Source of the DNA: Acidobacteriota bacterium
GTDB lineage: Bacteria > Acidobacteriota > Holophagae > Holophagales > Holophagaceae
NCBI GenBank assembly: GCA_014189895.1
Contig: BJFQ01000004.1
Coordinates: 1-64,000 of the forward strand
DNA length: 64,000 nucleotides
Direction of reading: 5' to 3'
Below, piece by piece: positions 55,387 to 64,000 of the stretch. The first letter of the stretch is position 1. The number at the start of each line of letters is the position of its first letter. Position numbers and translations under genes: made by a program. The notes under the pieces were generated by a model. It was not told the origin of the DNA. It saw nothing but the letters and a program-made list of their open reading frames with translations, and made no database searches.

Positions 55387-55881
55387 ATGCAATCCCAAAA
55401 AATTTATGTAAAGATTCTCCGTTCGCTTACCACCTACGAACGGGTCCTTCAGACCTCCTCAGAAGAAACTTTCACGTGCCCCTCTGATTCGGGGGGATGG
55501 TCGCGCAGCCAGGTCTTTAGTCACGTCTTCGGAGTCAACGGATGGATCTTAGCCAGGGTCGAGGATTGGCCAAACAACACCTATGAGCAATCCAAGGGCC
55601 AACCCATGCTCGTCCGACTAATTTTTTTTCTAGGCACCCTAGGGCCAAAGAAAATCAAAGCGCCTAAAGTGATTCAAGATCAAGTAAGTTTACTCTCCAA
55701 GAAAGAAGCATCAGACCTCTTAGAAAAGTTCAAAGTACATCTGCACAAAGTAATGCCCACTTTAGACTCTATTCCCTCGAATCGCGGTTGGAATCATCCT
55801 ATGATGGGATTTCTTTCGGCCCATCAATGGTATCAGTTGATTGAAATCCACACCCGACATCACGAGAAACAACTATCGTAA
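55387..55881 (+). CDS. DinB-like/DUF1569 four-helix protein
   Basis: The 164-residue protein has the DinB-like helical bundle pattern. The metal-site histidines are visible: H in WSRSQVFSHV, H in FLSAHQWYQLIEIH and H in HTRHHEKQ. The family is typical of thiol-dependent transferases or of unknown members such as DUF1569, whose substrates are not known. ATG 55387 begins after the rpsA terminator, so it needs its own promoter. The stop is adjacent to that of the convergent 67-residue gene. Confidence 0.75.
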   Translation: MQSQKIYVKILRSLTTYERVLQTSSEETFTCPSDSGGWSRSQVFSHVFGVNGWILARVEDWPNNTYEQSKGQPMLVRLIFFLGTLGPKKIKAPKVIQDQVSLLSKKEASDLLEKFKVHLHKVMPTLDSIPSNRGWNHPMMGFLSAHQWYQLIEIHTRHHEKQLS

Positions 55882-56085
55882 TCAGAATCTAACGGGGTTC
55901 CTGGGGAATAAATACATCAACCAAGCTAATAAAAAACCGATTCCGACAAGTCCTAACCAGTACTTAACAATACTTTTCTTTGTACGATCCCAGCGCTGCG
56001 TTGGGGTTAATAGCCCCATGATCATGGCGATACCTGTCCCCATCACAATGAAATGAAGTAGGTGAGAGGAGAGAAAGTTAGCCAT
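55882..56085 (-). CDS. Small membrane protein of unknown function
   Basis: The 67-residue product has two hydrophobic segments (about 10-28 and 41-59) joined by a positively charged loop, and it ends RNPVRF. ATG 56085 lies 3 nt beyond the clpX stop, so it may be translated from the clpX transcript. I do not recognise the family. Its short length keeps the call moderate. Confidence 0.5.
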   Translation of the reverse strand: MANFLSSHLLHFIVMGTGIAMIMGLLTPTQRWDRTKKSIVKYWLGLVGIGFLLAWLMYLFPRNPVRF

Positions 56086-56088
56086 AAC

Positions 56089-57333
56089 CTAGCCTGCAAC
56101 AGAAATGGAATCCGGAGGAAGCCCAAGAATCTTTTCGACTTGTTCGCGGGTGATACGCAACGGTTCTTTTTTCTCTCGTACTTTAGAAGGTAACTCATAC
56201 ATGGGCTCTAGAAGAATCTGTTCTAAGAGCGAACGAAGACCTCGGGCTCCTAATTTTCGGGCCATCGCCTGATCGGCAATCGCCTCAAGGGCACCTTCTT
56301 CAAAACTCAGTTCAATATCATCCATTTCTAAGAGTTTGATGAATTGTTTGGTCACGGCATTCTTAGGTTGGGTCAGAATACGGACGAGGGCTTCGCGATC
56401 GAGGGCTTCCAACGTGGCAACCACGGGTAAGCGTCCGACCAACTCAGGAATAAGACCAAATTTAATGATGTCTTCAGGCTCGACAAGCGGCAAGAAGTCG
56501 TCCAGCGACTCTTTGGAACTAGGGGTGGATCCAAAGCCTACGGCCTTAGCCCGAACACGCTGTTTAATGGTGTCTTCAATGCCACCAAAAGCCCCGCCAC
56601 AGATGAAGAGAATATTGCTAGTATCCACTTGGATAAATTCTTGATGAGGATGTTTGCGTCCTCCTTGGGGAGGTACATTAGCTACCGTTCCTTCGACGAG
56701 TTTTAGTAAGGCCTGTTGAACCCCTTCTCCGCTCACATCGCGTGTGATTGATGGATTTTCACTTTTGCGTCCTACTTTATCAATTTCATCGATGAAAACA
56801 ATACCTTTTTGAGCCCGGTCGATATCGTAGTTGGCAGCTTGGAGCAATTTGGTAAGAATATTTTCAACGTCCTCTCCAACATAACCCGCTTCTGTGAGCG
56901 TTGTGGCGTCCGCCATCGCAAGGGGCACATCTAAAATCCGAGCAAGGGTTTGCGCTAAAAGTGTTTTGCCGGTTCCGGTAGGCCCAATGAGTAGGATATT
57001 GGATTTTGCTAATTCAACCGCATTTGCCGAAGCCTTGGTGGGGTGAAGGATGCGCTTATAGTGGTTGTAGACCGCCACAGAGAGTCTTTTCTTGGCACTT
57101 TCTTGGCCAATCACGTATTCATCGAGGTAGGTTTTAATTTCTTTAGGTCGTGCGAGCTTGGCCTCGTGCTTCGCCGGTACTTTTTCGGCTCGGGACATCT
57201 TGATCTGCAATTGACCGGCTTCAATGCACTCATCACAGATGAACGCTTCCGGTCCTGCAAGAAGTTGTGCGACCTCGGTATCGAGTTTCCCACAGAAGGA
57301 ACATGTTTGATTTCTTTTAGATGCTTTGGTCAT
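56089..57333 (-). CDS. clpX: ATP-dependent Clp protease ATP-binding subunit ClpX
   Basis: ClpX unfolds tagged proteins and feeds them to ClpP. The 414-residue protein has the N-terminal zinc-binding domain (CSFCGK and CDEC), the AAA+ core with Walker A GPTGTGKT and Walker B FIDEID, the pore-loop GYVGEDVE and the sensor-2 GARGLRS. clpP is not adjacent, which is unusual. It lies 12 nt after greA and is followed by the small membrane gene. ATG 57333 is preceded by GAGG. Confidence 0.97.
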   Translation of the reverse strand: MTKASKRNQTCSFCGKLDTEVAQLLAGPEAFICDECIEAGQLQIKMSRAEKVPAKHEAKLARPKEIKTYLDEYVIGQESAKKRLSVAVYNHYKRILHPTKASANAVELAKSNILLIGPTGTGKTLLAQTLARILDVPLAMADATTLTEAGYVGEDVENILTKLLQAANYDIDRAQKGIVFIDEIDKVGRKSENPSITRDVSGEGVQQALLKLVEGTVANVPPQGGRKHPHQEFIQVDTSNILFICGGAFGGIEDTIKQRVRAKAVGFGSTPSSKESLDDFLPLVEPEDIIKFGLIPELVGRLPVVATLEALDREALVRILTQPKNAVTKQFIKLLEMDDIELSFEEGALEAIADQAMARKLGARGLRSLLEQILLEPMYELPSKVREKKEPLRITREQVEKILGLPPDSISVAG

Positions 57334-57345
57334 CGTGACCTCAAT

Positions 57346-57822
57346 TTATTTTTTGCGATCGTGAACAGTTTTGAGTTTAATAATTTCTAAACTGAGGGTT
57401 CCGCGGGGAATCGTCACACGGACTTCGTTGCCTTCTTCCTGTCCAACGAGCGCCATGCCCACCGGGGAAGAGATGGATAAATAATCTTTATGGTCCTCAG
57501 AGAGTTCTTCAGGCAAGACGAGTTGATAGGTTTTTTTCTCATTGGTGTCTAGATCAATGACGGTGAGCTCTGAGCCGTAGGCGGCTTTATCTTTCGGAAG
57601 ACGACTCGTGTCTAAGGATGAGATCTCCGTAATGCGTTTTTCGAGGGCGACGACCTTCGATTGGTACATATCTCGCTTGGCAAGTGCTTGTTCGTACTCG
57701 GCATTTTCAGAGAGATCCCCCTGGCCCGCAGCTCGAGAAATTTCTTGCGGAATCTCATTCAAAAGAGCCTGTTTGAGCTCTCGCAATTCAGATTCTAACT
57801 TGGCTAAGACGTGCTTGGGCAT
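57346..57822 (-). CDS. greA: Transcription elongation factor GreA
   Basis: GreA reaches into the secondary channel of stalled RNA polymerase and promotes cleavage of backtracked RNA. The 158-residue length is typical. The N-terminal coiled coil (about 1-75) includes GDLSENAEYEQA with the acidic tip residues, and the C-terminal FKBP-like domain has ISSPVGMALVGQEEGNEVRV. ATG 57822 is preceded by AAGGGG. It is followed at 12 nt by clpX, an unusual pairing. Confidence 0.95.
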   Translation of the reverse strand: MPKHVLAKLESELRELKQALLNEIPQEISRAAGQGDLSENAEYEQALAKRDMYQSKVVALEKRITEISSLDTSRLPKDKAAYGSELTVIDLDTNEKKTYQLVLPEELSEDHKDYLSISSPVGMALVGQEEGNEVRVTIPRGTLSLEIIKLKTVHDRKK

Positions 57823-57842
57823 GGTGTCCCCTTGAAAGGATA

Positions 57843-57860
57843 GAGCCCCACAGGGGGCTC
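57843..57860 (-). terminator. Hairpin between the LpxL-like gene and greA
   Basis: GAGCCCC (57843-57849) and GGGGCTC (57854-57860) form a perfect 7-bp stem with a 4-nt loop, just downstream of the acyltransferase stop on the minus strand. The following T-run is weak, so it may be an attenuator or only an mRNA-stabilising hairpin rather than a full terminator before greA. Confidence 0.45.
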
Positions 57861-57864
57861 CGAT

Positions 57865-58827
57865 TTATATGGACTTACTCAATTCTACCCACTCCTTGGG
57901 CGGAAGGGGGGGGAGGGCTGAATCTTGAGGGTTTGGGCGTGTTTTAAAGCGGTTATGTAGCCAAAACCACCATCGGGGATCTCGATGAATTTGTGCTTCA
58001 AGTAAACGCGTCATGACCTGCGTGGCGATCCATGTATCTCGGTCCGCATCTCCAGAAGATGCAATCCGGACCAATGGCTGGAACTGGACATGCACACGAC
58101 CACGATCCATCCAACTAAATACCGGGAGGATGGGGATTTGGTATTTGGCGACCAAAGCTCCCGCGGAAGGATGGGTGGAAGCCCATTGACCCAGGAATTC
58201 TACGAAGATACCCCCGCCTAAGCCATCCTGATCAAGAAGAAAACCGACCCCGCGACCTTCTTTGAGGGCCTTGATGGATTCTCGCAAGGCTCCGTCTTTT
58301 AAAATGACGCGATTACCCATACGAGTACGGAAATCTAAACTGATTTTTTCAAGCAAGGGATTATCAAGCGCTCGACCAATCACATCCAGCGATCGGCCTT
58401 CTGCGCTTTGGGCTAATGCAATGGCTTCCCAATGACCGTAGTGCCCCGTCAGTTGAATAAAGCCTTTGCCCTCTCTCTGGGCTTCATCAAAATACTCCAA
58501 GCCCTCGATATGAACCCACTGTTTCAATTCCTCCCGAGAAGCGTGTCTCAATTTAATCAAACTCAAGAAAAAGGACCCATAGTGGGTAAACGCATGTCGA
58601 GTGAGTCCGTCTATTTGCTCTGAAGTTAACAAAAGATTAGAGGACCGTAAGTTATGTCGGACGACTCGGCGATGACGAGCATCAAGAGCCCAGAAAAGCA
58701 GGCCGACCATCTCCCCGAGAGTCCAAATTAAACTCCAAGGCAATGCCGCTAGAATGCCATCGAACGTCCTAAAAAGGGCATATTCGAGACGATGACGAAA
58801 ACGGATTTTCGCTGTATCAAGAGTCAT
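57865..58827 (-). CDS. LpxL/HtrB-like lysophospholipid or lipid A acyltransferase
   Basis: The 320-residue protein matches the LpxL/MsbB acyltransferase family that adds acyl chains to lipid A precursors. It has an N-terminal membrane segment near 22-42, the catalytic HYGHWE (H-x4-E) at about 128-133, and the RALDNPLLEKI, GVGFLLDQDG and PILPVFSWM segments. Without other lpx genes in the window the exact acceptor is not certain. It is transcribed toward greA, with a hairpin between, and the APC permease precedes it. Confidence 0.85.
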   Translation of the reverse strand: MTLDTAKIRFRHRLEYALFRTFDGILAALPWSLIWTLGEMVGLLFWALDARHRRVVRHNLRSSNLLLTSEQIDGLTRHAFTHYGSFFLSLIKLRHASREELKQWVHIEGLEYFDEAQREGKGFIQLTGHYGHWEAIALAQSAEGRSLDVIGRALDNPLLEKISLDFRTRMGNRVILKDGALRESIKALKEGRGVGFLLDQDGLGGGIFVEFLGQWASTHPSAGALVAKYQIPILPVFSWMDRGRVHVQFQPLVRIASSGDADRDTWIATQVMTRLLEAQIHRDPRWWFWLHNRFKTRPNPQDSALPPLPPKEWVELSKSI

Positions 58828-58849
58828 GTAGAAAGTGGGATCTTACGCC

Positions 58850-60478
58850 CTACCAAAGGATGGGTTTACCAAAAGTTCGATACGCCCAATAAAGCGTGGG
58901 GATCAACGTGACAATGGCAATCAGAACCAAGGTTATGTTGATCGATTTTCGCTCGGCTGACTGTGTAGAAGCCATTTTAGAATGGCGCCATCCGTAGCAG
59001 GCATAGATTAACAAGCCCACCTCCATCCAGATCATCAGTCGAATCCAAGTGTCGTGCGGCAGGTTTGACATGAGCCATAAGCAAAAGCCTGCGCCGGTAA
59101 GACCAATGGCCCAAGGAGCGGGTATTTTGAAAGGACGTTCTACATGAGGGTTCGTGATACGAAGAATCGGAACACCAATACAGACCAAAAGGAAAGCTAG
59201 GAGTGTACCAATGCTAACCAATTCTCCGACAAGTCCGAGAGGCATAACGCCTCCACAAATAGCCACAAAAAGTCCTGTAAGGATCGTTGCTGCATGGGGG
59301 GTTCCGTGAACCGGGTGTGCATGGCTGAACCATGGCAAAAGACCATCTTTGCTCATCGCATAGAAGATGCGGGTTTGCCCCATCATCATCACCAAGATGA
59401 CCGAAGTGAGCCCTGAGATGGCGCCAATTTTGACGGCACTACTTAAAAAAGCTCCAGCAGCTGGAGACCAGTTACGTAGCTCGACGATCTTATCGATACC
59501 AACACCCATGGGAGCCGCTACGTTCAGTTCTTTATAATTCACAACGCCCGTTAAGACGAGCGAGATCAAAATATAAAGAACGGTACAAATTATCAGAGAA
59601 GCTAAGATGCCGATCGGTAGATCGCGTTTTGGGTTTTTGGCTTCTTGCGCTGTAGTACTGACGGCATCAAAACCAATATAAGCAAAAAAGACGACGCCGG
59701 CAGCCGTGAGTACACCACCTTTGCCCCACCCAAAATGACCATTCTCCACAGGTGGGACAAGGGAGCCGAGACCCGTAGCATCGGGGTTGACATTGAGATT
59801 ATTCATATCAATGACCGACAAGCCTAAAACAATAATGGTGACGACGATTGCAATTTTTATGAGAACGATCACATTATTCAGCTTGGCACTTTCTTGGACA
59901 CCACGATAAAGAACAGACGCTAAGGCCAAGGCAACAAAGGATGCGGGGATATTCCAAATACCACGAGCCATACTGCCATCATTGAGCATTACATTGGTCC
60001 ACGGACCCGCAAAAAAACGTAACGCAAAATCACCAAGATGTATGTCGAAATTTTTGAGAATAGATTGAAAATAGCCGGACCAGGCAATACTCACGGTCAC
60101 GGCACCGAAGGCATACTCTAAAATTAAATCCCAACCAATAAGCCAAGCAATAAATTCACCCATGGTGGCGTAAGAATAGGCGTACGCCGATCCCGCAACG
60201 GGTATCATGGCTGCCATTTCGGCATAGCACAGTCCTGCAAAGGCACAAAGAATTCCACCCAATATAAAACTATAAATAATGCCCGGCCCGGCATATGTAG
60301 CCGCGGCGGTTCCGGTGAGAGAAAAAATTCCTGCGCCGATAATCGCTCCGATGCCTAGCATCGTCAGATTGAAAGCGCCCAAGTGGCGCTTGAGGGTTCC
60401 CTGAGAACTTTCTACATTGGGATCGTTGGCTTCCCGAATAATACGATCGAGATCTTTTTTCACCATTAGTTCAGACAT
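58850..60478 (-). CDS. APC superfamily amino-acid permease
   Basis: The 542-residue protein has about 12-14 hydrophobic segments and the APC N-terminal signature NLTMLGIGAIIGAGIFSLTG at about 33-52. FAGLCYAEMAAMIPVAGSAYAYSYA and FFAYIGFDAVSTTAQEAKNPKRDLP are typical of cationic-amino-acid-transporter-like members. It probably imports an amino acid by proton symport or exchange; the substrate is not evident. ATG 60478 is preceded by GAGGAG. It lies 22 nt upstream of the LpxL-like gene on the same strand. Confidence 0.9.
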   Translation of the reverse strand: MSELMVKKDLDRIIREANDPNVESSQGTLKRHLGAFNLTMLGIGAIIGAGIFSLTGTAAATYAGPGIIYSFILGGILCAFAGLCYAEMAAMIPVAGSAYAYSYATMGEFIAWLIGWDLILEYAFGAVTVSIAWSGYFQSILKNFDIHLGDFALRFFAGPWTNVMLNDGSMARGIWNIPASFVALALASVLYRGVQESAKLNNVIVLIKIAIVVTIIVLGLSVIDMNNLNVNPDATGLGSLVPPVENGHFGWGKGGVLTAAGVVFFAYIGFDAVSTTAQEAKNPKRDLPIGILASLIICTVLYILISLVLTGVVNYKELNVAAPMGVGIDKIVELRNWSPAAGAFLSSAVKIGAISGLTSVILVMMMGQTRIFYAMSKDGLLPWFSHAHPVHGTPHAATILTGLFVAICGGVMPLGLVGELVSIGTLLAFLLVCIGVPILRITNPHVERPFKIPAPWAIGLTGAGFCLWLMSNLPHDTWIRLMIWMEVGLLIYACYGWRHSKMASTQSAERKSINITLVLIAIVTLIPTLYWAYRTFGKPILW

Positions 60479-60605
60479 CTTTTAGCTCCTCGAAAGGGTT
60501 AAAAACGAATAGGCTCAATGTAGCAGTTAAGCCCAAGAAACCCAAGACGAAAAAGACTTCTGACGGTTTTCAAGGGTGCTTAGACTTTGAATTTTATGTG
60601 TTTTT

Positions 60606-60635
60606 AAGAGACCCTTAAGACTTGAGGAGTCTCTT
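60606..60635 (+). promoter_or_regulatory. Stem-loop in front of the DUF1624 gene
   Basis: AAGAGAC-CCTTA (60606-60617) pairs with TGAGG-A-GTCTCTT (60623-60635), with a 5-nt loop, one bulged A and one T-G pair. It lies 16 nt before the preferred start and includes GAGGAG, so it could affect translation or be an RNA leader. No T-run follows. Confidence 0.4.
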
Positions 60636-60651
60636 TCCGTTGGAGTTACCT

Positions 60652-62097
60652 GTGGTAGATACATGGTCTGACCGAATTCCATCACGCCGCTCAGAATGGG
60701 TGGATTTGTTGAGAGGCCTAGCCGTGGTCGTGATGATTGAAGTCCACGCCACGAATGTTTGGTATGAAGGGGTGGTTCCCCCTTGGTTAAATTTTATCAA
60801 CGGACTTGTAGCTCCTAGTTTTCTTATGTGTGCTGGCTTCGGCATGACACTTTCCACTTTTCAAATCGACGGATCCTTGCGCTCCTTCAAAGAGGTACTT
60901 CCAAGATACGGTTTTATTCTTTTGTGTGCTTATCTTCTTCATGCGCCTGGACTCGCACTAGCACAGTGGACGGTTCTGAGTACTCCACAGCTTTTTCGAG
61001 AACTATTTAAAATTGATGTTTTGCAATGCGTAGTTTTCTCCTTACTCATTCTCCAGGGTCTAGCTCGTTGTATGCGTCATCGTGGTGCCTTCGGTTTCAC
61101 GGCCCTAGCCCTAGGGGCTGCCATTGCATGGTTTTCTCCTTATTTGTGGATCACGGGGTTTGGCGAATGGCTTAGTTTGCCTCTCCGGGGCCTCTTCAAT
61201 GGAATCCCAGACCGCGGCGTCACGGCTCTCTTTCCCCTGTTCCCTTGGTTTGCTTTTGTTGCTTTTGGAAGTGCCCTCGGCGCACTTTATGCCTCTCGGC
61301 GGACAGATGTTCATGAAGACCAAGCTCGCTGGAGCGAATCGACCTTTATCTACACCCTTATAGGTACAGGTTTAGCCATCTGGCTATGGGGACAATGGCA
61401 AAAAGATACCTGGCTCTGGTCAGGGGCTTGGGTGGCCGATCCGACCGGTATTGAACGTTTGAATGGGTGGACGCGAGATGAACTTTACGCTCTCTACAAT
61501 CAAACGTTGCCCAGTGTGATGGAGCGATTAGGTTGGGTGTTCATGATCGGAGGCACATTAGGATTTCTTAAATCGCGCTGGAGTCACTGGAAGTTCTTCT
61601 CACTCCTTGATATTGTCAGTCGGGAATCTCTCTTGGTTTATATTCTGCACTTACAAATTATTTTCGGTATCTTGCTTTACCCCTTCGTTTCTAATATGAC
61701 GGGCTGGGGTTGGTATTCTCAGGATGTATTAGGGACTTTGATCTTTATCGTGGTCATTATTGCCATCAATCTGGTGGCCGCCGTACAATGGCAAAAGATC
61801 AGGAAGCAGCCTTTGGTAATGCATCGCCTTCAATTGCAAGGATTATCGATCTTATTGGTTTGGTTTTTAGTAGGTCATTGGTGGACCTATATCTACTATC
61901 TTAAGAGCCCCGAACTGGCGACGGAACCCTACCCTTTCCTTAACGCGGCTCGCATCCGGAAGGGACTTCCTCCGACATCGGATGGCATGGCGCTCAATGA
62001 AGAAGAATTTAGAAGAGAAATGAAGCGGCGTGGCAAAACGTATTCCGAAGCGACTTTGAAAAAGAAGCTTGAGATTATTCAACGCCGGCAACCCTAG
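60652..62097 (+). CDS. DUF1624/heparan-alpha-glucosaminide N-acetyltransferase-like membrane protein
   Basis: The protein of 481 residues has about ten membrane helices. The N-terminal SEWVDLLRGLAVVVMIEVHATN, with an Arg-Gly pair and a conserved His, matches the acyltransferase-like DUF1624 family related to human HGSNAT, which moves acetyl groups across membranes. No experimental role is known for most bacterial members. I choose GTG 60652 with GGAG 6 nt before it; TTG 60640 and TTG 60622 are alternatives. The next gene, a glycosidase-like protein, starts 5 nt after this stop. Confidence 0.75.
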   Translation: MVDTWSDRIPSRRSEWVDLLRGLAVVVMIEVHATNVWYEGVVPPWLNFINGLVAPSFLMCAGFGMTLSTFQIDGSLRSFKEVLPRYGFILLCAYLLHAPGLALAQWTVLSTPQLFRELFKIDVLQCVVFSLLILQGLARCMRHRGAFGFTALALGAAIAWFSPYLWITGFGEWLSLPLRGLFNGIPDRGVTALFPLFPWFAFVAFGSALGALYASRRTDVHEDQARWSESTFIYTLIGTGLAIWLWGQWQKDTWLWSGAWVADPTGIERLNGWTRDELYALYNQTLPSVMERLGWVFMIGGTLGFLKSRWSHWKFFSLLDIVSRESLLVYILHLQIIFGILLYPFVSNMTGWGWYSQDVLGTLIFIVVIIAINLVAAVQWQKIRKQPLVMHRLQLQGLSILLVWFLVGHWWTYIYYLKSPELATEPYPFLNAARIRKGLPPTSDGMALNEEEFRREMKRRGKTYSEATLKKKLEIIQRRQP

Positions 62098-62101
62098 CGC
62101 T

Positions 62102-63373
62102 ATGGTGAATTTCATCAAGCGATTTGCTTCGACTTTAACTCTCTTGGGACTTTTGGTTTTAGTAGTGGTGCCGACTCGCTTCATGCTACATAAAGCTGAG
62201 CGTTATCATCCTCAGGCTCGAGGAATGGTACTAGGGTTGTATGCCAACGATCCGAACTTCGACTACGGAGAACCCCTCAAGCGAATGGCTTCCCTAGGCG
62301 TTCGAGCGGCGAGTCTTCAATTCATCTATTACATGGATGAATTTTCGTCTCACGAGATCACCCAGCATCCGATTAACTCGCCGACGAATGAGAATTTACG
62401 TCGAACGATTCGCCAAGCACGATCGCTCGGTATGCGGGTCATGATTTTCCCTACCCTCAACCTTCGAAATGAAGCCCAAGACGACAAACATTGGCGGGGG
62501 AATATTGAACCGAATGATTGGGGCCTCTGGTGGACCAATTATCAAGCCTTTAATGTGCATTTTGCCCGCATCGCCCAGGAGGAAGGGGCGGAATGGTACT
62601 CGGTAGGAACCGAGATGGAGAGTTCTCAACGCTTCAAGGATCAATGGATCCATTTAATCCAGTCCGTGAGAGAAGTTTTCAAGGGGAAAATTATCTACAG
62701 CGTTAATTTTGATGCTCAAGATTCTTTTGATTTTGGGGAAGCTCTCGATGTTATTGGAATGAATACCTACGATCCCATCACGAAAGAAAAAGATTTTCCT
62801 TCTCGAGAAACCATTTATCAACATTGGTGGTGGATTCTCTACAAAGCACGGACCTTAGAAGTTCGTTTTAATAAACCGGTCATGATCACGGAGATCGGTT
62901 ACGCGTCGTCGGAATCCGCTCACCGGGATCCTTGGGACTTTCGGAGTCCCTCCCCTCCTTACCCTGAACGTCAGGCCCTCTTGATGGAAGAGGCTCTTCG
63001 CGTGTTGCAGCACTGGACCGAAGGAGAAGGTATTTTCTACTATTTATATGGAGAGGACCTTAAGGCCGGCATTCGACCCGGCGGACCCCTGGATCGAACC
63101 TTCAGTCCTTGGGGTAAGCCCACCGAGGGCCTCCTCCGACACTACTTTGCCATCCCTAAATGGAATTATGAGTTCTGGAAAGGCAAATACCCCGTCCCTC
63201 CCTCCGATAAAGACTATGCTATGGCGCAAACCCTTTTGAGCCAGCTCCGTAGACTTGAGTCGCGGGAACTTAAGGTTCTCCCACCCTGGGTCCTAACCTG
63301 GGGCCAAAATCATCCTGAATCTTTTAAAGCCTTACAAGAACAGGTCCAGCAAGAGTCTGTCCTAAAAAAATAA
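62102..63373 (+). CDS. Membrane-anchored glycoside hydrolase-like protein (GH113-like)
   Basis: The protein of 423 residues has an N-terminal anchor or signal segment (about 10-28) and a TIM-barrel-like body. Candidate catalytic acids are E171 (or E173) in SVGTEMES and E264 in MITEIGYAS, positions that fit clan GH-A enzymes such as GH113 mannanases. HWRGNIEP and GMNTYDP support the fold. The substrate is uncertain. ATG 62102 follows the DUF1624 stop closely; a TTG at 62069 would overlap it by 29 nt. Confidence 0.75.
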   Translation: MVNFIKRFASTLTLLGLLVLVVVPTRFMLHKAERYHPQARGMVLGLYANDPNFDYGEPLKRMASLGVRAASLQFIYYMDEFSSHEITQHPINSPTNENLRRTIRQARSLGMRVMIFPTLNLRNEAQDDKHWRGNIEPNDWGLWWTNYQAFNVHFARIAQEEGAEWYSVGTEMESSQRFKDQWIHLIQSVREVFKGKIIYSVNFDAQDSFDFGEALDVIGMNTYDPITKEKDFPSRETIYQHWWWILYKARTLEVRFNKPVMITEIGYASSESAHRDPWDFRSPSPPYPERQALLMEEALRVLQHWTEGEGIFYYLYGEDLKAGIRPGGPLDRTFSPWGKPTEGLLRHYFAIPKWNYEFWKGKYPVPPSDKDYAMAQTLLSQLRRLESRELKVLPPWVLTWGQNHPESFKALQEQVQQESVLKK

Positions 63374-63407
63374 GGGAGGACGATCAGAATTATCTGACAC
63401 TAAATAG

Positions 63408-64000
63408 ATGCATACACAGCGATTGATGACCCCAGGACCGGCTATTCTTCTTCCCGAATCGTTAACAGCTGAAGCAGCTGTGTATTTTCATCATCGAGGA
63501 TCGGAATTTAAAGAACTGATGGCGCATTGTCAATCGCGTCTTCGTCCTTTCTTGGGTCTAGGTCCTAAGGATTGGCCCATCATTTTGACCTCGAGCGGTA
63601 CGGGTGCGATGGAGGCTGCGTTTGTCAATGCTGTGAGTCCAGGAAGATCGATTGCTGTCTTCCATGCAGGCCGCTATGGAGAACGATGGATGGATTTTGC
63701 CAGGGCCCATCAAATAAACACCTATGAATTATCCGCGCCTTATGGTCACACCTTTGATCTAGGGGAAGTTGAGGAATTGCTGTCCCGCGCTCATTCACTC
63801 AACGCAGTATTTTTCCAAGATAACGAATCCTCCACGGGAACTCGTCATCGCACACAGGAATTAATTACCTTGATACAACGGCACCACCCCCAAGCGCTGA
63901 TTGTCGTGGACGCCATGACAGGATTAGGGGTTCACCCCCTCTCGATTCAGGACGGAATTGATGTGTTGATCACTGGAAGTCAAAAGTCCATGGGAATTCA
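63408..64000 (+). CDS. Class V aminotransferase, partial (cut by the window end)
   Basis: An open frame from ATG 63408 runs to the window end, about 197 codons. It begins MHTQRLMTPGPAILLPES and continues with YFHHRGSEF, LTSSGTGAMEAAFVNA and the PLP-lysine region GSQKSMG at the very end. These fit class V (serine-pyruvate or alanine-glyoxylate type) PLP aminotransferases; phosphoserine aminotransferase-like members share the pattern, so the substrate is open. ATG 63426, beginning MTPGP, is an alternative start. The distance from the glycosidase-like gene is 34 nt, with GGGAGG at about 63373-63379. Confidence 0.85.
   Translation, partial: MHTQRLMTPGPAILLPESLTAEAAVYFHHRGSEFKELMAHCQSRLRPFLGLGPKDWPIILTSSGTGAMEAAFVNAVSPGRSIAVFHAGRYGERWMDFARAHQINTYELSAPYGHTFDLGEVEELLSRAHSLNAVFFQDNESSTGTRHRTQELITLIQRHHPQALIVVDAMTGLGVHPLSIQDGIDVLITGSQKSMGI

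Overview
The window is a gene-dense bacterial chromosome segment made almost entirely of core and metabolic genes. I see no phage, IS element, CRISPR array or toxin-antitoxin pair, and no gene-free stretch much over 300 bases. The cell was probably Gram-negative with an outer membrane: there is a BamA/TamA-type Omp85 protein, an LpxL-like acyltransferase, SppA and many signal peptides ending in AQ/GQ-like sequence. It appears to make menaquinone by the futalosine route (mqnD) and isoprenoids by the MEP route (ispG), and it uses GTP-dependent PEP carboxykinase and a SufBCDSU Fe-S system. Two alpha/beta-fused E1 dehydrogenases, an M13 peptidase and an AtuA-family protein would fit Acidobacteriota (perhaps Holophagae-like), but this is inference from gene content only.

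Layout. 1-4.7 kb: the 3' part of an RNase R-type exoribonuclease whose reading frame carries an in-frame TAA, then ruvC, a convergent DUF255 thioredoxin-fold protein, rpsP and rimM (trmD and rplS do not follow). 4.7-19.2 kb: mostly minus-strand genes (sppA, fused E1, Nfu, M13 peptidase, mfd, nitroreductase, second fused E1), broken by a bacilliredoxin and by a two-gene HMA/MauE membrane module. 19.3-27.9 kb: plus-strand valS, an unknown membrane protein, glmS, and three exported proteins (YceI, S33 hydrolase, M20 peptidase), ending at a minus-strand tRNA-Val(GAC). 28-36.6 kb: Omp85 protein, ispG-yidD, plsC, and a minus-strand set of crotonase-like protein, miaA and purF. 36.7-43.8 kb: YIP1, HlyD-type adaptor and MacB-type permease without an ATPase, AtuA-like protein, then a minus-strand group of DUF805, mqnD, flavin reductase and TauE/SafE. 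43.9-55.3 kb: pckG, a zinc-ribbon TPR protein, the tightly coupled sufBCDSU-nfu operon and rpsA with a strong terminator. 55.4-64 kb: a DinB-like protein, clpX-greA, LpxL-like acyltransferase, APC permease, and a plus-strand group of DUF1624 membrane protein, GH113-like anchored hydrolase and a class V aminotransferase cut by the window end.

No clearly new multi-gene system stands out. The most unusual signals are at the DNA/RNA level: the nonsense codon in the RNase R frame, a perfect 13-bp inverted repeat that buries the start codon of the TPR gene, a perfect 13-bp inverted repeat just downstream of a possible sufB promoter, a terminator between rpsP and rimM, and leader hairpins before rpsP, rpsA and the DUF1624 gene. 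At the protein level, the HMA-MauE module, the permease without an ATPase and the zinc-ribbon TPR protein are the least understood. Starts were moved from the longest frame wherever a Shine-Dalgarno site or gene overlap favoured another codon; GTG or TTG starts are fairly common here.
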